From positions 2,324,215 to 2,388,214 of the forward strand of contig MU004181.1 in NCBI GenBank assembly GCA_010093605.1: 64,000 bases of DNA, read 5' to 3'. This stretch comes from Lophium mytilinum. Taxonomy: Eukaryota; Ascomycota; Dothideomycetes; Mytilinidiales; Mytilinidiaceae. The notes under the pieces are model-generated. The model worked only from the letters and a program-made list of their open reading frames with translations, had not been told where the DNA came from and made no database searches. Positions 42,845 to 54,501 of this stretch are shown piece after piece (the first letter of the stretch is position 1; each line of letters opens with the position of its first letter). The translations under genes and the position numbers were made by a program.

Positions 42845-44739
42845 TCATTGTCCGTAGCTAGAGACAGTGGCAGAGTCTTGAGGCCCCTCAAGAAGAGGCT
42901 CATAGTCCACTGTCTTGGAAGTCCCTCCCACTTCCGAGAAGCCTTCCGGTCGCATTCCCGCCTTTTCCAAAATGGCCAACGGCTTCCATAATTGTACATC
43001 CAGCCTGTTCATATCCGCGAGAACTTCGTACGCCCGCTCATCCTTGCTGCGAGCGCAACTTTGAATCAGTAACGAAAAAGAGCCGTCCCGAGGATGCCAA
43101 CCCTGGTCTCTCATTTCATAGTAATAGCGGAAGGCATCGTCCAAGTCGCCACACTCGGTACAGACTAGGATAAGCCGGTCGTAAGTCAGGAGGTTGGGTC
43201 TGATGTTCAGCTGAAGCATCTCAGCCGCTAAAAACATAGCTAATTCCTTGCGTTTTGCGGTACGGCATCCTTGAAACAATGTATTGAAGGTCTCGGCATC
43301 TGGGCCTTTCGAACTGATTGTGTGAAGTGCTTTGTACACTTCAATCGCTTGCTCGAGATCTGGTATCGCGACGCATGTCTGAATTATGGCGTTTACTGCT
43401 GCCGTTGGAACTTTCCGCTGGCTTTGGGCAAACTCTTCTAGTAGATTGAAAGCTTCCATGGGCCTAGTTGAATCCTGCCGGAGATACGCAACTAAGGGGT
43501 TTGCGGTATTCAGATCAGCTTTCACACCTGCCTCTTCCATGACCACTAGGACCGTAAGAGCAGTTTTGAGATCTCCGGCCGTAATATAAGCTTCCAGGAG
43601 CATTTCGTAATCCAATTGGCTGAAAATGGTTTTGCGATTAGACATGACTCGAAAGACGTCAGTAGCTAGATGGGCATCGCCGTTCCGAGCTGCAGTATTT
43701 AATACGTTCGAACAGATTCCGGAGGACGGAATGAAGTAGTTTGGCTCGACGCGCTCAGTCCAAACGAGCTTTACGAGCTCATGCTAGATACATCGTTAGC
43801 TACGCTCATAGTGCTTATTAGAAAGGGGCTTACGTGAAATGTTTCACTCCCCACATCCAGCAGCATATGCCACAGCGCGGGAGATATATCCTCATTGCCA
43901 AGATTTCGCCGCCTCACCGTCAACTGATAAGCCTCTTCAACCTCCTTAACATCAAGAAGCATGAACGTAGCTTTGTCGTAAAGCCACGTAGGTACTCGCC
44001 CTTGGCCCTGTTTCTCCATTTCCTCGATTTTATCTAGAGCCATCTCAAAAGAGCGTTCTCGAAGCAACCCTGCAGCAACAGCAGCCTGTCCGTTTTCGGA
44101 CAATTGTAACCACCTCTCCTGCATATATTCGAGGACTTCGCTACGTAAGATAGCATTGGGATGGACTGCAAGCGCCTGAGGAGAGAGGTTAGAATATACG
44201 GAACAAGCGTTTCTCGGAGGGAACAATGGTACCTGGAGAACATCGTGGCATACTCCTGCATCTGCTTCAATCCCTTCATTCTCCATCTCTAACAACAGTG
44301 CCGATACTCTTCCTGCATGACCATGTAGCGGATGAACGTTGGCAAGGATCATGGCTGAGTATAATCTAGCATTAAGCTTCTCTCCGCGACCTTGAATAAG
44401 ATACTGAACAGCATCCTTGACTTCATTATAGTTTCCAGCGGCTGCGTACGTACGTAGCCTTCCGTACAACTGCTCGGTTGTTTCATTGGCGTGGTGGTAG
44501 TCTTCAGGTCTACTCCCTTCTGGTCGCCATGGAGGTTCTCCGGCTCTTGCTTTTCTCGACTTGCCGTCAGGGAACAGCCCCGTGTCCGTAAATGGAGAGC
44601 GTTTCCTCTTCGAGTGAGGTTGCTGATATGCCCTGACCGATTGTTGGAAAGGTGTTCGGAGAGTTTTGGAGGGTGTTTTTAGTCGGAAGGCTGGACATAG
44701 ACAACGCCATAGGCCATCGACTACCAATGGCCTTTGCAT
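42845..44739 (-). CDS. Mitochondrial pentatricopeptide-repeat (PPR) protein
   Basis: Three exons, 44739-44233, 44175-43834 and 43783-42845, give 595 aa. I choose the start at 44739 (MQRPLVVDGLWRCLCPAFRLK) because it begins a basic, hydroxylated presequence typical of mitochondrial import; the ORF is open for 62 more codons upstream. The 57-nt intron at 44232-44176 is in frame without stops and splits 'CHDVLQ' from 'ALAVHPNAILRSEVLEYMQ', so unspliced models gain 19 false residues. PPR-like helical pairs fill the C-terminal half, for example 'TFNTLFQGCRTAKRKELAMF' and 'TYDRLILVCTECGDLDDAF'. Relatives act in mitochondrial RNA processing, translation or complex I assembly. The exact target is unknown. 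Confidence 0.82.
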
Positions 44740-45335
44740 TGAGGTGTGGTCGTAGAAAGATTGCTTTTGCGGGCATGAGAGCGGAGTCGCGGCGATAAAG
44801 TTGGCGTCGGAGGTCTTCAGGCGTATTTGTCGTGGCCAATCATCAGCCACTAAAATATCGAATAACCTCGAATTATATGATTGGACGAGACTAAGCTGTA
44901 TCGTAGTACAAAGGATATTCAACATTAACCGTCGATTTGAAGTGGGATAATGCGACTTCAGCGCGAGTTATACGCTGCATGCCTATGTCTAGCCGCCTTC
45001 TCAGTTAAAACAGTCACAGCCTTAAGAGTCCAGGCGGGTAAGAATATACGAGAACACGACGAGGCATTGAATGTTTAGTATCAGGGTTCAGGTATCCTAT
45101 TCACTGTAGCAACAGCTTGTCCTACGTAGTATCCCTCAACCCACCCTACCGATTCAAGCCAACGCCAATGTTGCAAGATCTCTGAATATCCACCCTTAAC
45201 GCCAGGCTATGCCGATAAATCCTAAGTGTGAAACGAACCTAAAGATGTGCCCTTTTAGTAATACCCTAACGCCTGACCTCTCCCAAGATAACCGCTCAAT
45301 TGATACACACCGCGGAAGTTTGCCAAGAAGGCGCA
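44740..45335. other. Intergenic region
   Basis: 600 bp between the start of the PPR gene and the 3' end of the Rad26/UvsD gene. No gene or repeat was seen. Confidence 0.4.
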
Positions 45336-47759
45336 TCAGCTAACACTCCTACCGCTCGAAAATACTTGAAGCAGCGCCTCTCCCTCCTCTGGACTTAGGT
45401 ATTCATCCAGTAGCTGGTGTGCCGCATCTACCACCTCATCCTCAATGCCCGCCTCCAAGACTAAAGCATCGCTGAATGCGAGACGTGTCAAGGCGACAAG
45501 GTGTTTGTGACTTCCGCCTTGGATCACACTCAGCCTCGCCCTCATGTCAACCTCGTCCGAAAAGGAAGTCACCAGGTGGTATAGGATGCGCATAGAAAGA
45601 TTGATCGAAGAGACAATAACAGAGTGCATGAGTGTCCTGTAGTTGTAAAGAGCATCGATTTGATCATGCATGAAGCGAACGAGACGGCCAATGCAATGAC
45701 GATGCTTCGCAAGGACTCGCCCACCATATTGATGAACGCACAGACCGCCTAATACGCGGAGCACTTGAATGCGTAGCTCGCAAATAGAAAGGGGGTGGTA
45801 CGCATTGCTTTTGGTAATTGGAGTACGTGGATCTTGTAAGGATTCAGGAGTCTCGAAGAGCAAAAGAGTTAGACGATCTATTGTGTCGGTCTCTCGCTTG
45901 GCTTGTTGATCTGGCCCAGAGTCGGCTGGAACGATTGCACCAATAGTGCCCGGAAGTGAGCTAGTGCTCAGAATTCGGAGCATCAGCATAATTTGGTCCA
46001 ATGGCTGCGCCTTCATGAGCATGAGCAACACAAAATCGTTCGGCATGCATTGCCAAAACTTGGAGGTAGCTTCCGAAGAGGTGACGCAGCTTGTGGCAAT
46101 GGTATGTAGAAGAGACAAGCAATCCAAGACCTGAATCTCACTGCGAAGCTTCCTTTGTAGAGGCGCATCCCGGTCGGGAATGAAAGTTGGATTGGTTGAA
46201 GCTCGAGCAATTGGAATAGCGACGAGATCTACCGAAGCTAGAATCAGAGGTAGTGCCTTCTCAGTAATCGCAATTGCAGTTTGCATCTTTTCCGTAGCCA
46301 GTATGAATCTCATTGCGTCTACGAGAAGGTAGATAGGCGTGTAGAAAGCTTCCTTCAAGCATTGATCCCACAAATTCATGAAAATGTGACAAAACTGCTG
46401 CGGAAAATGATCCACTTGCGATTCAGGATTCCATGTGGCTAAATCGTCGTATACCAAGGAGGATAGCATCTTGCTTGGGTTGGAAGGAAATGCGTAATGG
46501 GTGAGGCTTTCGAAGGTCCGGTCGTGTCCACTGCTCGGTCGATGATTAAGAAGCCGCCGCATGAACTCAAAACGATGCTCGTCTTTCTCAAGCTTCGCTA
46601 GCAGAGCGAGATCAAGCTCTTGATATGGCAATCCGTGGACCACTGGCGGCTTTGACTTTTCGCGGGGCTCGCTGAGTTGCAATGGCTGTATAGGGCTCTG
46701 GTCCATTGCGGGGCGTTTCCTTTTCCCTCCTTGTTTTGGCGTGACAGCTTTAGGGCGATCGCGAGCCTTCGAGGGGGAGACCATGACAATGTCTTCGTCG
46801 TCGAAACCGTCTCTGAAAGGCAAAATCTTGTGTTGTCGCTTGGGAGTGACTGCCTGGCTCACAGGACCAGCCTTCGCTTTATTTGCAGCTCCATCTTTCA
46901 GGTTCTTCTTGGACTGTTTCGCCTTCGCGGCCTCTCTCGCCAAGTCGTGTTCTAGAAACAGATTGTTGGTCTCGATCACTTCCCTATCTTTTTTGGTTTT
47001 GTCCAATTCGGCCTTTTGTCTCGCTACAACGTCCGCGTGAGCCTGCTGCATGACAGAAATCCTTCGCTCGTACTCTTTTGTAACCTTGTCGTGCTTGCTC
47101 CGGACTATGGCTATTTCTCCAGCCTTCGACATTGCAGCAGACTTGGCGTCCTCGACAGACTTGAGAAGTCTCTCTTTTTCGCGTTCAAGCTCCTGTATCC
47201 GTTCCTGAAGCTCATTGGCGGCTGGAGCAGCCTCATGTGCCTCTACATCCACGTCCATGTCGTCACCATAAGACTCTCCAACGTATCCGCGCCCCCTTTC
47301 TGCTACTTGTTGTACCTCATGACTCTTCGGTGCCTGTTCAGAGCCCCCAAAGCTGTTCTTGAAAGTGTGAAGTCGACTCGGGTAGCCACCTTGGAGGGGG
47401 ACTGCGGCCCTGTGAGTCCATTGTGCTGGGGCCTTGGGGACTGCCGCTCGGTGACTGGGTTTGTCTGGCACGGGCTCCTCGTCGAGGTCGACGACTATCT
47501 CGTCGTCATAGCCGTAGTCCGAAGAGGGCGGCTCAGGATTCGTCTTCGAAGCGCGATTGTGGGGGATTGTCTTATTGAGCGGGGCACGATCCGACTGGAG
47601 AGGAGCGCGTTGGTGTTGAAGAGACTGTACCACCTTCGACTTGACAGCCTTCTGTTGCTGGGTGGAGAGGATCGCTGCCGATTCCAGGGCATAGAGATCG
47701 TTGTCGGGGAGGTCGTCCAGGGCATCGTCGAAGCCGAATTCGTCGTCGTCGTCAGCCAT
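45336..47759 (-). CDS. uvsD: DNA-damage checkpoint protein Rad26/UvsD (ATRIP homologue)
   Basis: A single exon of 807 aa. The N-terminus is acidic with aromatic residues (MADDDDEFGFDDALDDL), like the RPA-binding patch of ATRIP, Lcd1 and Rad26. Residues ~185-290 form a coiled coil ('ELQERIQELEREKERLLKSV' onward), the dimerisation segment of the family. A basic linker with 'GGKRKRPAMD' may be a nuclear localisation signal. The C-terminal ~430 residues are helical and repeat-like, as in ATRIP. The protein would recruit ATR kinase (UvsB/Rad3) to RPA-coated single-stranded DNA. The divergent gene downstream on the other strand is CDP-diacylglycerol synthase. Confidence 0.85.
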   Translation of the reverse strand: MADDDDEFGFDDALDDLPDNDLYALESAAILSTQQQKAVKSKVVQSLQHQRAPLQSDRAPLNKTIPHNRASKTNPEPPSSDYGYDDEIVVDLDEEPVPDKPSHRAAVPKAPAQWTHRAAVPLQGGYPSRLHTFKNSFGGSEQAPKSHEVQQVAERGRGYVGESYGDDMDVDVEAHEAAPAANELQERIQELEREKERLLKSVEDAKSAAMSKAGEIAIVRSKHDKVTKEYERRISVMQQAHADVVARQKAELDKTKKDREVIETNNLFLEHDLAREAAKAKQSKKNLKDGAANKAKAGPVSQAVTPKRQHKILPFRDGFDDEDIVMVSPSKARDRPKAVTPKQGGKRKRPAMDQSPIQPLQLSEPREKSKPPVVHGLPYQELDLALLAKLEKDEHRFEFMRRLLNHRPSSGHDRTFESLTHYAFPSNPSKMLSSLVYDDLATWNPESQVDHFPQQFCHIFMNLWDQCLKEAFYTPIYLLVDAMRFILATEKMQTAIAITEKALPLILASVDLVAIPIARASTNPTFIPDRDAPLQRKLRSEIQVLDCLSLLHTIATSCVTSSEATSKFWQCMPNDFVLLMLMKAQPLDQIMLMLRILSTSSLPGTIGAIVPADSGPDQQAKRETDTIDRLTLLLFETPESLQDPRTPITKSNAYHPLSICELRIQVLRVLGGLCVHQYGGRVLAKHRHCIGRLVRFMHDQIDALYNYRTLMHSVIVSSINLSMRILYHLVTSFSDEVDMRARLSVIQGGSHKHLVALTRLAFSDALVLEAGIEDEVVDAAHQLLDEYLSPEEGEALLQVFSSGRSVS

Positions 47760-48215
47760 GCCCGGCAGCTTGGACGTCGGAGCCCCTCAGCATGGCTTGC
47801 AGGAGGAGAAACGCGTTCGGCGCGTGTGCAAGCAGTGTGTATTTGCTGTGTTGTGTTGTATCTAGCTTCGTTGCTTTCACCTAGATGCTGGGTGCCTGAG
47901 GTGCCAACACTGGAACCCTGAGGCGCTCAAATTCGTCCGCGTCGCGCCGACTCGCTGGGACAAGATGACGTCCAGCGAGCCTCCGTCTTTCACCAGCCCA
48001 CTCCAACCTCAAATCCGGTCTGCGCTGCCCCCTCTGATTTTCCGTCCTTCTGCTGCTTACCCTCTCGTCTCCTCCTCAGTGCTCGCCCGGAGCAACCACG
48101 GGTCGTCCTCACAAGCAGCCCCTCTGCGGTCCCGGTTCTCCCGTTGTACTATCCAGTTAGGATTCACGCATATCCAGCATTTCTCGCGACAGTCCAAAGG
48201 GACCTGCGCCCGACC
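47760..48215. promoter_or_regulatory. Shared divergent promoter of uvsD and CDS1
   Basis: 456 bp between two divergent start codons. No distinctive motif was identified. Confidence 0.4.
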
Positions 48216-49795
48216 ATGGCACGACCGCGCAAAGACGTCAAGTTCCAGCACCGGAGTGGTAGCAATGGCAAGGCGCGTAGACCCAGCAACAGCATGTCTG
48301 AAATCAGTGAGAACGGCTCCGAGCCAAGCAGCCCGACGAGGAATGGAGCTATCTCGAAATCAGATGTACTCAAAGCCCGCTTGATATTCCTTCTGCGCTT
48401 CTGACCTTTGTAATAGGTGCCGGAACCTCCTCCTCAGTCTGACTATGAGAAGAAGAAGCAGACTTTTGTCACCCGTACGATCTGGACGCTTGTTATGATT
48501 GGCGGATTCTTCTGGGCACTCCTCGCAGGCCATATCTACATTATCATAATCGTCACTGCTGTGCAGATAATATCCTTCAAGGAGGTTATCGCCATAGCCA
48601 ACGTACCCAGCCGGGCGCGAAGCTTGCGCTTTACAAAAACCCTGAACTGGTACTTTCTTGGTACCTTCATGTACTTTCTTTACGGGGAGAGCGTCGTCTA
48701 CTACTTCAAGCATGTTCTCCTCGTCGACAAAATCCTCCTCCCCTTGGCTACCCATCACCGCTTTATAAGCTTCATGCTGTATCTCATCGGTAGGCTTCGT
48801 ACCCACTCCAGTGCCACAGGCGTCTGCAGCAAAACTAACTCTTTTAGGCTTCGTCTTCTTCGTGGGTTCGTTACAGAAAGGCCACTACAAATTCCAGTTT
48901 ACCCAATTTGCGTGGACACACATGGCGCTATTCCTCATCGTTGGCCAAGCTCACTTTATAATTAACAACATTTTCGAGGGCATGATCTGGTTCTTCTTGC
49001 CAGTGTCTCTCGTGATTACCAACGACATATTTGCCTATCTTTGCGGCATCACCTTCGGGAGGACACCCCTGATTAAAATCTCGCCCAAGAAGACCTGGGA
49101 AGGCTTCCTTGGCGCTTGGTTCTTCACTATCCTCTTCGGCATCGGGTTCACGCATTATATGGCGAAGGACAAGTACTTCATATGTCCTGTCAACGTGAGT
49201 GTTCCACCTGTACCTGCGCTATGGCCTTTGCCAATCACCATGTTGCAGGATCTTGGGGCGAACTTCATGACGGGTTTAAACTGTACCCCGAATCCGGTTT
49301 TCATCCCCCACACATACACATTTCCTGCGCCACCACCCTCGTGGACCCATCTGCCAAGTCAAGTCTCCATCGCCCCCATCCAGTTCCACGTTCTCGTTTT
49401 TGCGACTTTCGCATCTCTAATTGCACCTTTCGGCGGTTTCTTTGCCTCCGGACTCAAGAGGTCCTTCAAGATCAAGGACTTTGGCGATTCAATTCCGGGC
49501 CATGGAGGTATGACCGACCGTATGGACTGCCAATTCATCATGGGTTTCTTCGCCTTCATGTACTACTCGAGTTTCATCGCCACACATCAGGCTAGCGTTG
49601 GCGGGATTATCGAAGCTGCTATTACGGGCCTCACACCGGAGGAGCAGATGGAGGTTGTGAAAGGCTTGAGCAAACATCTCGTCAACCAGGACATTATTTC
49701 ACCCAAGGTATAACATAATGCGCACCTTCAAAAACATCTACTAATATATGCTGCAGGTTCTTGAGTACCTTGGCACTCAGCTTCACCGAAGGTGA
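48216..49795 (+). CDS. CDS1: Phosphatidate cytidylyltransferase (CDP-diacylglycerol synthase)
   Basis: Five exons, 48216-48365, 48417-48789, 48848-49194, 49249-49707 and 49757-49795, give 455 aa. Multiple membrane spans are evident (for example 'IWTLVMIGGFFWALLAGHIY'). The family signature is complete near the C-terminus: 'SGLKRSFKIKDFGDSIPGHG' followed by GMTDRMD. 'PLIKISPKKTWEGFLGAW' is the conserved upstream motif. It makes CDP-diacylglycerol from CTP and phosphatidic acid in the ER, the branch point to phosphatidylinositol, phosphatidylserine and cardiolipin. The last exon (13 codons, VLEYLGTQLHRR and stop) is easily missed; without it the protein ends at the intron-encoded stop. Confidence 0.92.
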
Positions 49796-50238
49796 TCTAC
49801 CGCATATCTTCCCAAGTAGTGTTGCTCTTGGAGAGAAGAGGCGGGGCGACCTGCTAGTTTTTGATAAGGAGAATCATATGACCTGTAGGTGAGCGGATCG
49901 ACTTTTTGATCGACCTGCACTTGACAGAGCCTGCACGCACTTCGCGAGTTTCTTTGTATATACCCCTTCGCTTCTCTTCTTGGGTCGTATAGGTGTCCCC
50001 TTTGTAATTTGCCCACGGGTGTGGCTCATTAGGTAGTGGCTCGGATGTAATCAGGAGGAGATGACCTGTCCACAAGTCGTCTAAGACGTCTCAGGCGTCA
50101 AGTGACAACTTGGAACTAAGAAAAAGTTTACAAAGCGTCAATGAGTATTCTCCTTGTGGGGAGGTGTTCCGCAATGTCACAGTACGCCTGCGCGGTACAC
50201 GATCATTCCGAACCCCAATATTCTATGTTCAACCATCC
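49796..50238. other. Convergent intergenic region
   Basis: 443 bp between the 3' ends of CDS1 and the TTC27/Emw1 gene. No gene recognised. Confidence 0.4.
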
Positions 50239-53058
50239 TCACCGACCGCCCTTCAAGCCTTCCAATGCCAATACCAGTCTTTCCCACCCCTCCGTCCCCT
50301 CCCAACTCTCCTTCCCCCTGCCCATAATCCCTCTTACCGCACTCCTAGCCTTGAACCTCCAATCCTTCGCCACTAGTTCGCCGCTCCCTGCCGCCAACCC
50401 CTCCGTCCGCTCCATCTCACCAAGACTCTCATATGCATCCGCCAGCTCCACCGTCGCATCCACCACCCCTTGCCACTGCTCCTTACTCCCCGTCTCCCAT
50501 CCTGGTTGCCCCGTGACAGCACGCCACGCCTTCTCATGCGCCGCCAGCGCCGACGACGGCTGCCGCCGAAACAACGCCAGCCGTGCCACCACCTGCCACA
50601 ACTTGGCCGACGCCGTGATCAGAGGCACGACGTGCTTGTCGACCAACTCGACCACCATGCGTGCGAGGCCCGGCTTTGCGGGGTCGTACGGCTCAGTCGC
50701 GACGATGGCGATGTGCCGCACCAGCGCCGCGAGGATCGACTCGTCCACGCACGTCTCGCCGTCCGTCGCCCCGCGTAGCTCGCAGATGCGGGTCTGCGCG
50801 CGGATGATGTCGTTGTAGGCGGGCGGGATGGTCGAGGCGGCGACGGTGAGGAGGTTGGACCAGATGCGGTAGCTGTCGTGCTTGAGGGCGGCGGCGCGGC
50901 GAAAGGCTTTGAGGGCGTCGAGGCGAGGTTGTTGGGGGGTTGTGTGGTGAGCTGCGAGCGGGTGGGAAGCGGGGCCGTCTTCTTCCTCCTCCTTTTCTTC
51001 TTTTGGAGAGGAGGGTTCGGCGGGGCGGAGATGCAGCAGAGCGGCGGCGAGGTTGCTCCAGGCTTCGGCGTCTGTGTCGTCGAGTTGGACGCAGCGGGAG
51101 AAGGACTCGACGGCGTTTTTGAATTGCGAGAGCTCGAGATGTGCGCACCCGAGGGCGAACCAGCTAGATTGGTTTAGGGCGTTCATTTTCAGGGAGGCGG
51201 AGTAGGCTGTTATGGCGCGATCGTAGTCTTTGAGGGTAAAGTAGTGGCGGCCCAAGGAGCGCTGGGCGCGGGCGTAGCGGTTGTTAGACACTATCCATGC
51301 GGTCTCGTACATGGCTGTGTCGTGGTCGATGTCGCCCAGGAGACAGTACAGTCGAGGCGCGTCCGCGGGAGCGGGTTCTCTTAGGCGTCCTTCCCATTTC
51401 TCCTCGTCTAGATCCGCTGTCTCGTCAGGCCCAGTAGTGGCGTGGAAGAGTTGACGACGGATGATCTTCTTGGCTTTGTCTTCCCTCTCCGTAGCGGCCC
51501 AGCATAGCGCAGCTTCAGCCCACATCTCGAGTCTCTCGTAGATTTCCAGCGCGGACCGGAGACCTCCCATGCTGACCCATCTCGAGGCCAACTCTGCCTC
51601 GAGCTCCCAGCGTGAGGGTGAGCAGAGTTGGAAAATATACTTCATCCGCTCGCTCACTGGTGCTGAATCGGTTTCGTTGGCCTTTGGGAGGAATGTAGTC
51701 GTACCAGTTGGAGCTGGGCTGTCAGAAGTGGTGTCTGCAATGACTTGATCGACGAGAGCCTGAAGCTGTAGCAGGCCACGCTCTATTGTTCGCGATTTGT
51801 ACCCTTCAATCCTACTTCGCACAAGGAGCGCCTGGGTATATACCTGCCAGTTTGAGCTTCCACCATCTAGCACGCGGGTGGCATAGGGTATAGTCTCTTC
51901 TCTCGTTAGGCCGTCTGATGGAGAAGTGTTTGTGATAGAAGAAGCGAGAGACAGGAGGATTATAGAGTCCAGAGGCTCCAAGAGTGGTTGATTCGCAGGA
52001 TCCAAAGCGGTCAAGGAAGCAGGGAGTTTCGATTCGTCCTTGATATCTGTTGACGAAATTGATGTGTCGACAAACGAGATAGATTCAAGAAGCGTATCGT
52101 CATTAAGATCAAGGTTTTTAGGTCTTGAAGAATCGACCTTCACTTCTTCACTGGGCGCCTCGTTCGTATTTACAGCGCTTCGAGCTAATACCAAAAGCTG
52201 ACTTGTGTCAAACTGCTGGAATTTGGTCCTCTTTCCAAGTAATCCGGTGAGAGCAAACTCAAAGTGCCGCTGTGAAGCTGCCTCGTCGAGATCAGAACGA
52301 GCTTTCTTATCTAGCCCATGATGTGTATGGATCGATGCACGTTCGAGAAGAAACAGTACTCTAAGTTCAGGAGTGGAATATTGTGACTCAGAAGAGAGCA
52401 AATCAGCTTCCAAAACCTCTAGGGTTTCATAGATAGAAGATTGTAATGAGGGTGCGATCTCGGACAGCAATCGCTGGTGTAAGAAAGTGGTTCGAAGCTT
52501 TACCCAGGCAGCTGCCTTAACGTTCTTCTGAATTGGTGGGCTTGATAGAATTGTGTCCGCGAGACAGAGGAGCTCAATATTTGGGGTCAGTTTGTATGCA
52601 GCTTCTCCATCAGCGCCGAGTGAATGAATTAGATCCTGCCTCAGTTTGAACACTGCAGACGGATTCGAAGAGATCTCTTGAGGGAAGAGAAGCTTTGAAG
52701 AGGAGAACGCCAGAGGAGGTCCAGTGACATTAGACTGTAGGAAGGCGTATAAGCACGCGACAGCTACGACAAGAAAAAGGTGCTGCAGATACGCTGCGGA
52801 GTCTTGTGATTCTTCCTCGCGGTTCGCAAGAAGCAGTCCTAGACGGCGGAAAATGTAGTCGCTCCATAAGGGGAAGTCGCTCGTAGCTATATCTTTAATC
52901 TTCTCGTTATCTCGGAGGCCTAAGAGTATCGCAACTTGAGGTGATTGGAGAATTGCATCGTATTCGCCCTTCTCCAAGTGATTCAGAAGATCACCAAGAA
53001 CAGACAAGAGATCGTCCGGAAGAGTGGTTCTCAGAAAGCCCAAGTAAGCATCCGCCAT
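50239..53058 (-). CDS. EMW1: TTC27/Emw1-family TPR protein
   Basis: A single exon of 939 aa. The start at 53058 (MADAYLGFLRTTLPDDLLSV) lies in the usual position for the family. Tetratricopeptide repeats are clear at residues ~600-700: 'RSLGRHYFTLKDYDRAITAY', 'FALGCAHLELSQFKNAVESF' and 'AEAWSNLAAALLHL', with a further helical pair after an acidic insert ('KEEKEEEEDGPAS'). The N-terminal half is helical and Leu-rich. Yeast Emw1 (YNL313C) is essential and needed for cell-wall maintenance; human TTC27 is implicated in multi-protein complex assembly. The GC-rich 50.7-51.2 kb part leaves long frames open on both strands; these are shadows. Confidence 0.85.
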   Translation of the reverse strand: MADAYLGFLRTTLPDDLLSVLGDLLNHLEKGEYDAILQSPQVAILLGLRDNEKIKDIATSDFPLWSDYIFRRLGLLLANREEESQDSAAYLQHLFLVVAVACLYAFLQSNVTGPPLAFSSSKLLFPQEISSNPSAVFKLRQDLIHSLGADGEAAYKLTPNIELLCLADTILSSPPIQKNVKAAAWVKLRTTFLHQRLLSEIAPSLQSSIYETLEVLEADLLSSESQYSTPELRVLFLLERASIHTHHGLDKKARSDLDEAASQRHFEFALTGLLGKRTKFQQFDTSQLLVLARSAVNTNEAPSEEVKVDSSRPKNLDLNDDTLLESISFVDTSISSTDIKDESKLPASLTALDPANQPLLEPLDSIILLSLASSITNTSPSDGLTREETIPYATRVLDGGSSNWQVYTQALLVRSRIEGYKSRTIERGLLQLQALVDQVIADTTSDSPAPTGTTTFLPKANETDSAPVSERMKYIFQLCSPSRWELEAELASRWVSMGGLRSALEIYERLEMWAEAALCWAATEREDKAKKIIRRQLFHATTGPDETADLDEEKWEGRLREPAPADAPRLYCLLGDIDHDTAMYETAWIVSNNRYARAQRSLGRHYFTLKDYDRAITAYSASLKMNALNQSSWFALGCAHLELSQFKNAVESFSRCVQLDDTDAEAWSNLAAALLHLRPAEPSSPKEEKEEEEDGPASHPLAAHHTTPQQPRLDALKAFRRAAALKHDSYRIWSNLLTVAASTIPPAYNDIIRAQTRICELRGATDGETCVDESILAALVRHIAIVATEPYDPAKPGLARMVVELVDKHVVPLITASAKLWQVVARLALFRRQPSSALAAHEKAWRAVTGQPGWETGSKEQWQGVVDATVELADAYESLGEMERTEGLAAGSGELVAKDWRFKARSAVRGIMGRGKESWEGTEGWERLVLALEGLKGGR

Positions 53059-53617
53059 CTTTTGTAGCTCTTTGGGTGTCTTTGAGGAGAAGAGAAGGAT
53101 CTCAAAGTATGAGTCGATAGAATGCCATGGATTAGGTGGTGGTCAGGGTGGTGGAGGCAAAATCAAATTCTCGCTTGCCATCTTCGGCCAAAAACCGCCT
53201 ACGAACCAGAATATTCAGTCTTAGGAATAGCACTGCTCTATGTAAGACTGCTGTTGCACATATAAGGGGGTCTGATTTTGTAACATCACTTTATCAAATT
53301 CGATCTCAAGGCTTTAATATCATCTTCCCTAAAATGATGCATTGCTTTACATGTGTCAAATGCGGGGAGACCCTAACTTTTAAATTACGGTCAGACATAG
53401 TTCTTCATCATAGCGATTCGTAAAGTAATACAAGGATAGTTGACTAGTTCATCATCATAAAAATGGACACACAATAGAAAGCTCGAAGGAATCTCCCATT
53501 GAGCAGGTCATCTGCTCGATCCAACCCTAGGTAGCATCCAGCCGTAGCCGCCTTGTCAGGACAACAAAACACCGGTAATAAAACAAGAACTAATAACACT
53601 CTTAAACGACTCTCAGA
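53059..53617. other. Intergenic region upstream of EMW1
   Basis: 560 bp of AT-rich sequence with the EMW1 promoter and the 3' flank of the glycine-zipper gene. No gene recognised. Confidence 0.4.
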
Positions 53618-54501
53618 CTAGTCAGAGTCACTGCTACTAGAAGACGAAGAGCTGCCGCCTCGGCTGCGCGACCTCTTCTTTTGCTTCTTCCCGCCGTGGC
53701 TGCCAGCATACAAGCCGCCCATACCAGCAGAAGCAGCATATCCGCCGCTGCCTTGTTTCTTGGACTTCTTTTCCTTCTTCTTCCTGCGGAGAAGTCAGTC
53801 ACTGACGTTTCAAGCAATTCGATTTAGTTCCACTTACTTATCACTCTTGCTGCTCAACACATTGGCACCAATGGCGCCCGCTACAAGACCTCCAATCGTC
53901 CCGAGAGGGCCACCTCCTAGCTTGTGGCCAACGAAGGCTCCGCCGGCGCTGCCAATGAGAGTGGAGCCTAGACCACGATCGCCTTCGGCACCAGGGGCGC
54001 CAGGGGCTCCATACTGACCCTGTTGCTGGTGTGCTGGGTCGTAGCCACCGGGGGCAGCGGGAGCGCCGTATCCTTGCTGCTGAGGAGGATATGGAGACTG
54101 GCCACGACTCGGATCACCGTGCTGCTCGTAGCCTTGCTGCCCATATGGAGCGGCTTGATGTTGGTCATAGGGTGGAGCGTAGGCGCCCTGCTGGCCAGGC
54201 GGCGGGGATTGGTAGGGAGAATGGGCTGGAGGAGGGTATTGGCCCTTTATCTTGGTTAGAAGAAGCGCGAGAAAGCATGTGTATTCGCGCGCACCTGTTG
54301 CGGGGGGTAAGGACTGCCTCCTTGGGCGTACGGGTCATGGCCGCCATAGCCTGGAGAGGGCTGGCCATACTGTCCTTGCGGTGGAGCTCCGTAGCCCTGC
54401 TGTGGGGGCTGGTTGTAGCCACCTTGGCCGTAGTCTGCGGACGGTTAGTTGCAGTCCGTTGATGATTGTCTAGTGATAGACTTACAGTCTTGTCCGGACA
54501 T
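53618..54501 (-). CDS. Gly/Gln/Tyr-rich protein with glycine-zipper membrane segment
   Basis: Four exons, 54501-54486 (16 nt), 54434-54295, 54244-53838 and 53783-53618, give 242 aa. The first half is a low-complexity Pro/Gln/Gly/Tyr domain with repeated 'QQGYGAP' and 'GYGG'. Then comes a glycine-zipper stretch, 'GLGSTLIGSAGGAFVGHKLG' and 'LGTIGGLVAGAIGANVL', resembling the 2TM glycine-zipper domains of small fungal membrane proteins. The C-terminus is Lys-rich ('KKKEKKSKKQ') and ends in an RSRSRGGSSSS-type acidic/Ser tail. Prion-like composition next to a glycine zipper suggests a membrane-linked or condensate-forming protein; no function is known. The tiny first exon encodes MSGQD and is needed for a proper start. 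Confidence 0.8.

Noticed and set aside
50693-51177. Arg-rich and Gly-rich ORFs inside the TTC27/Emw1 gene
   Set aside because: High GC content leaves other frames open; the TPR repeats are in the main frame.
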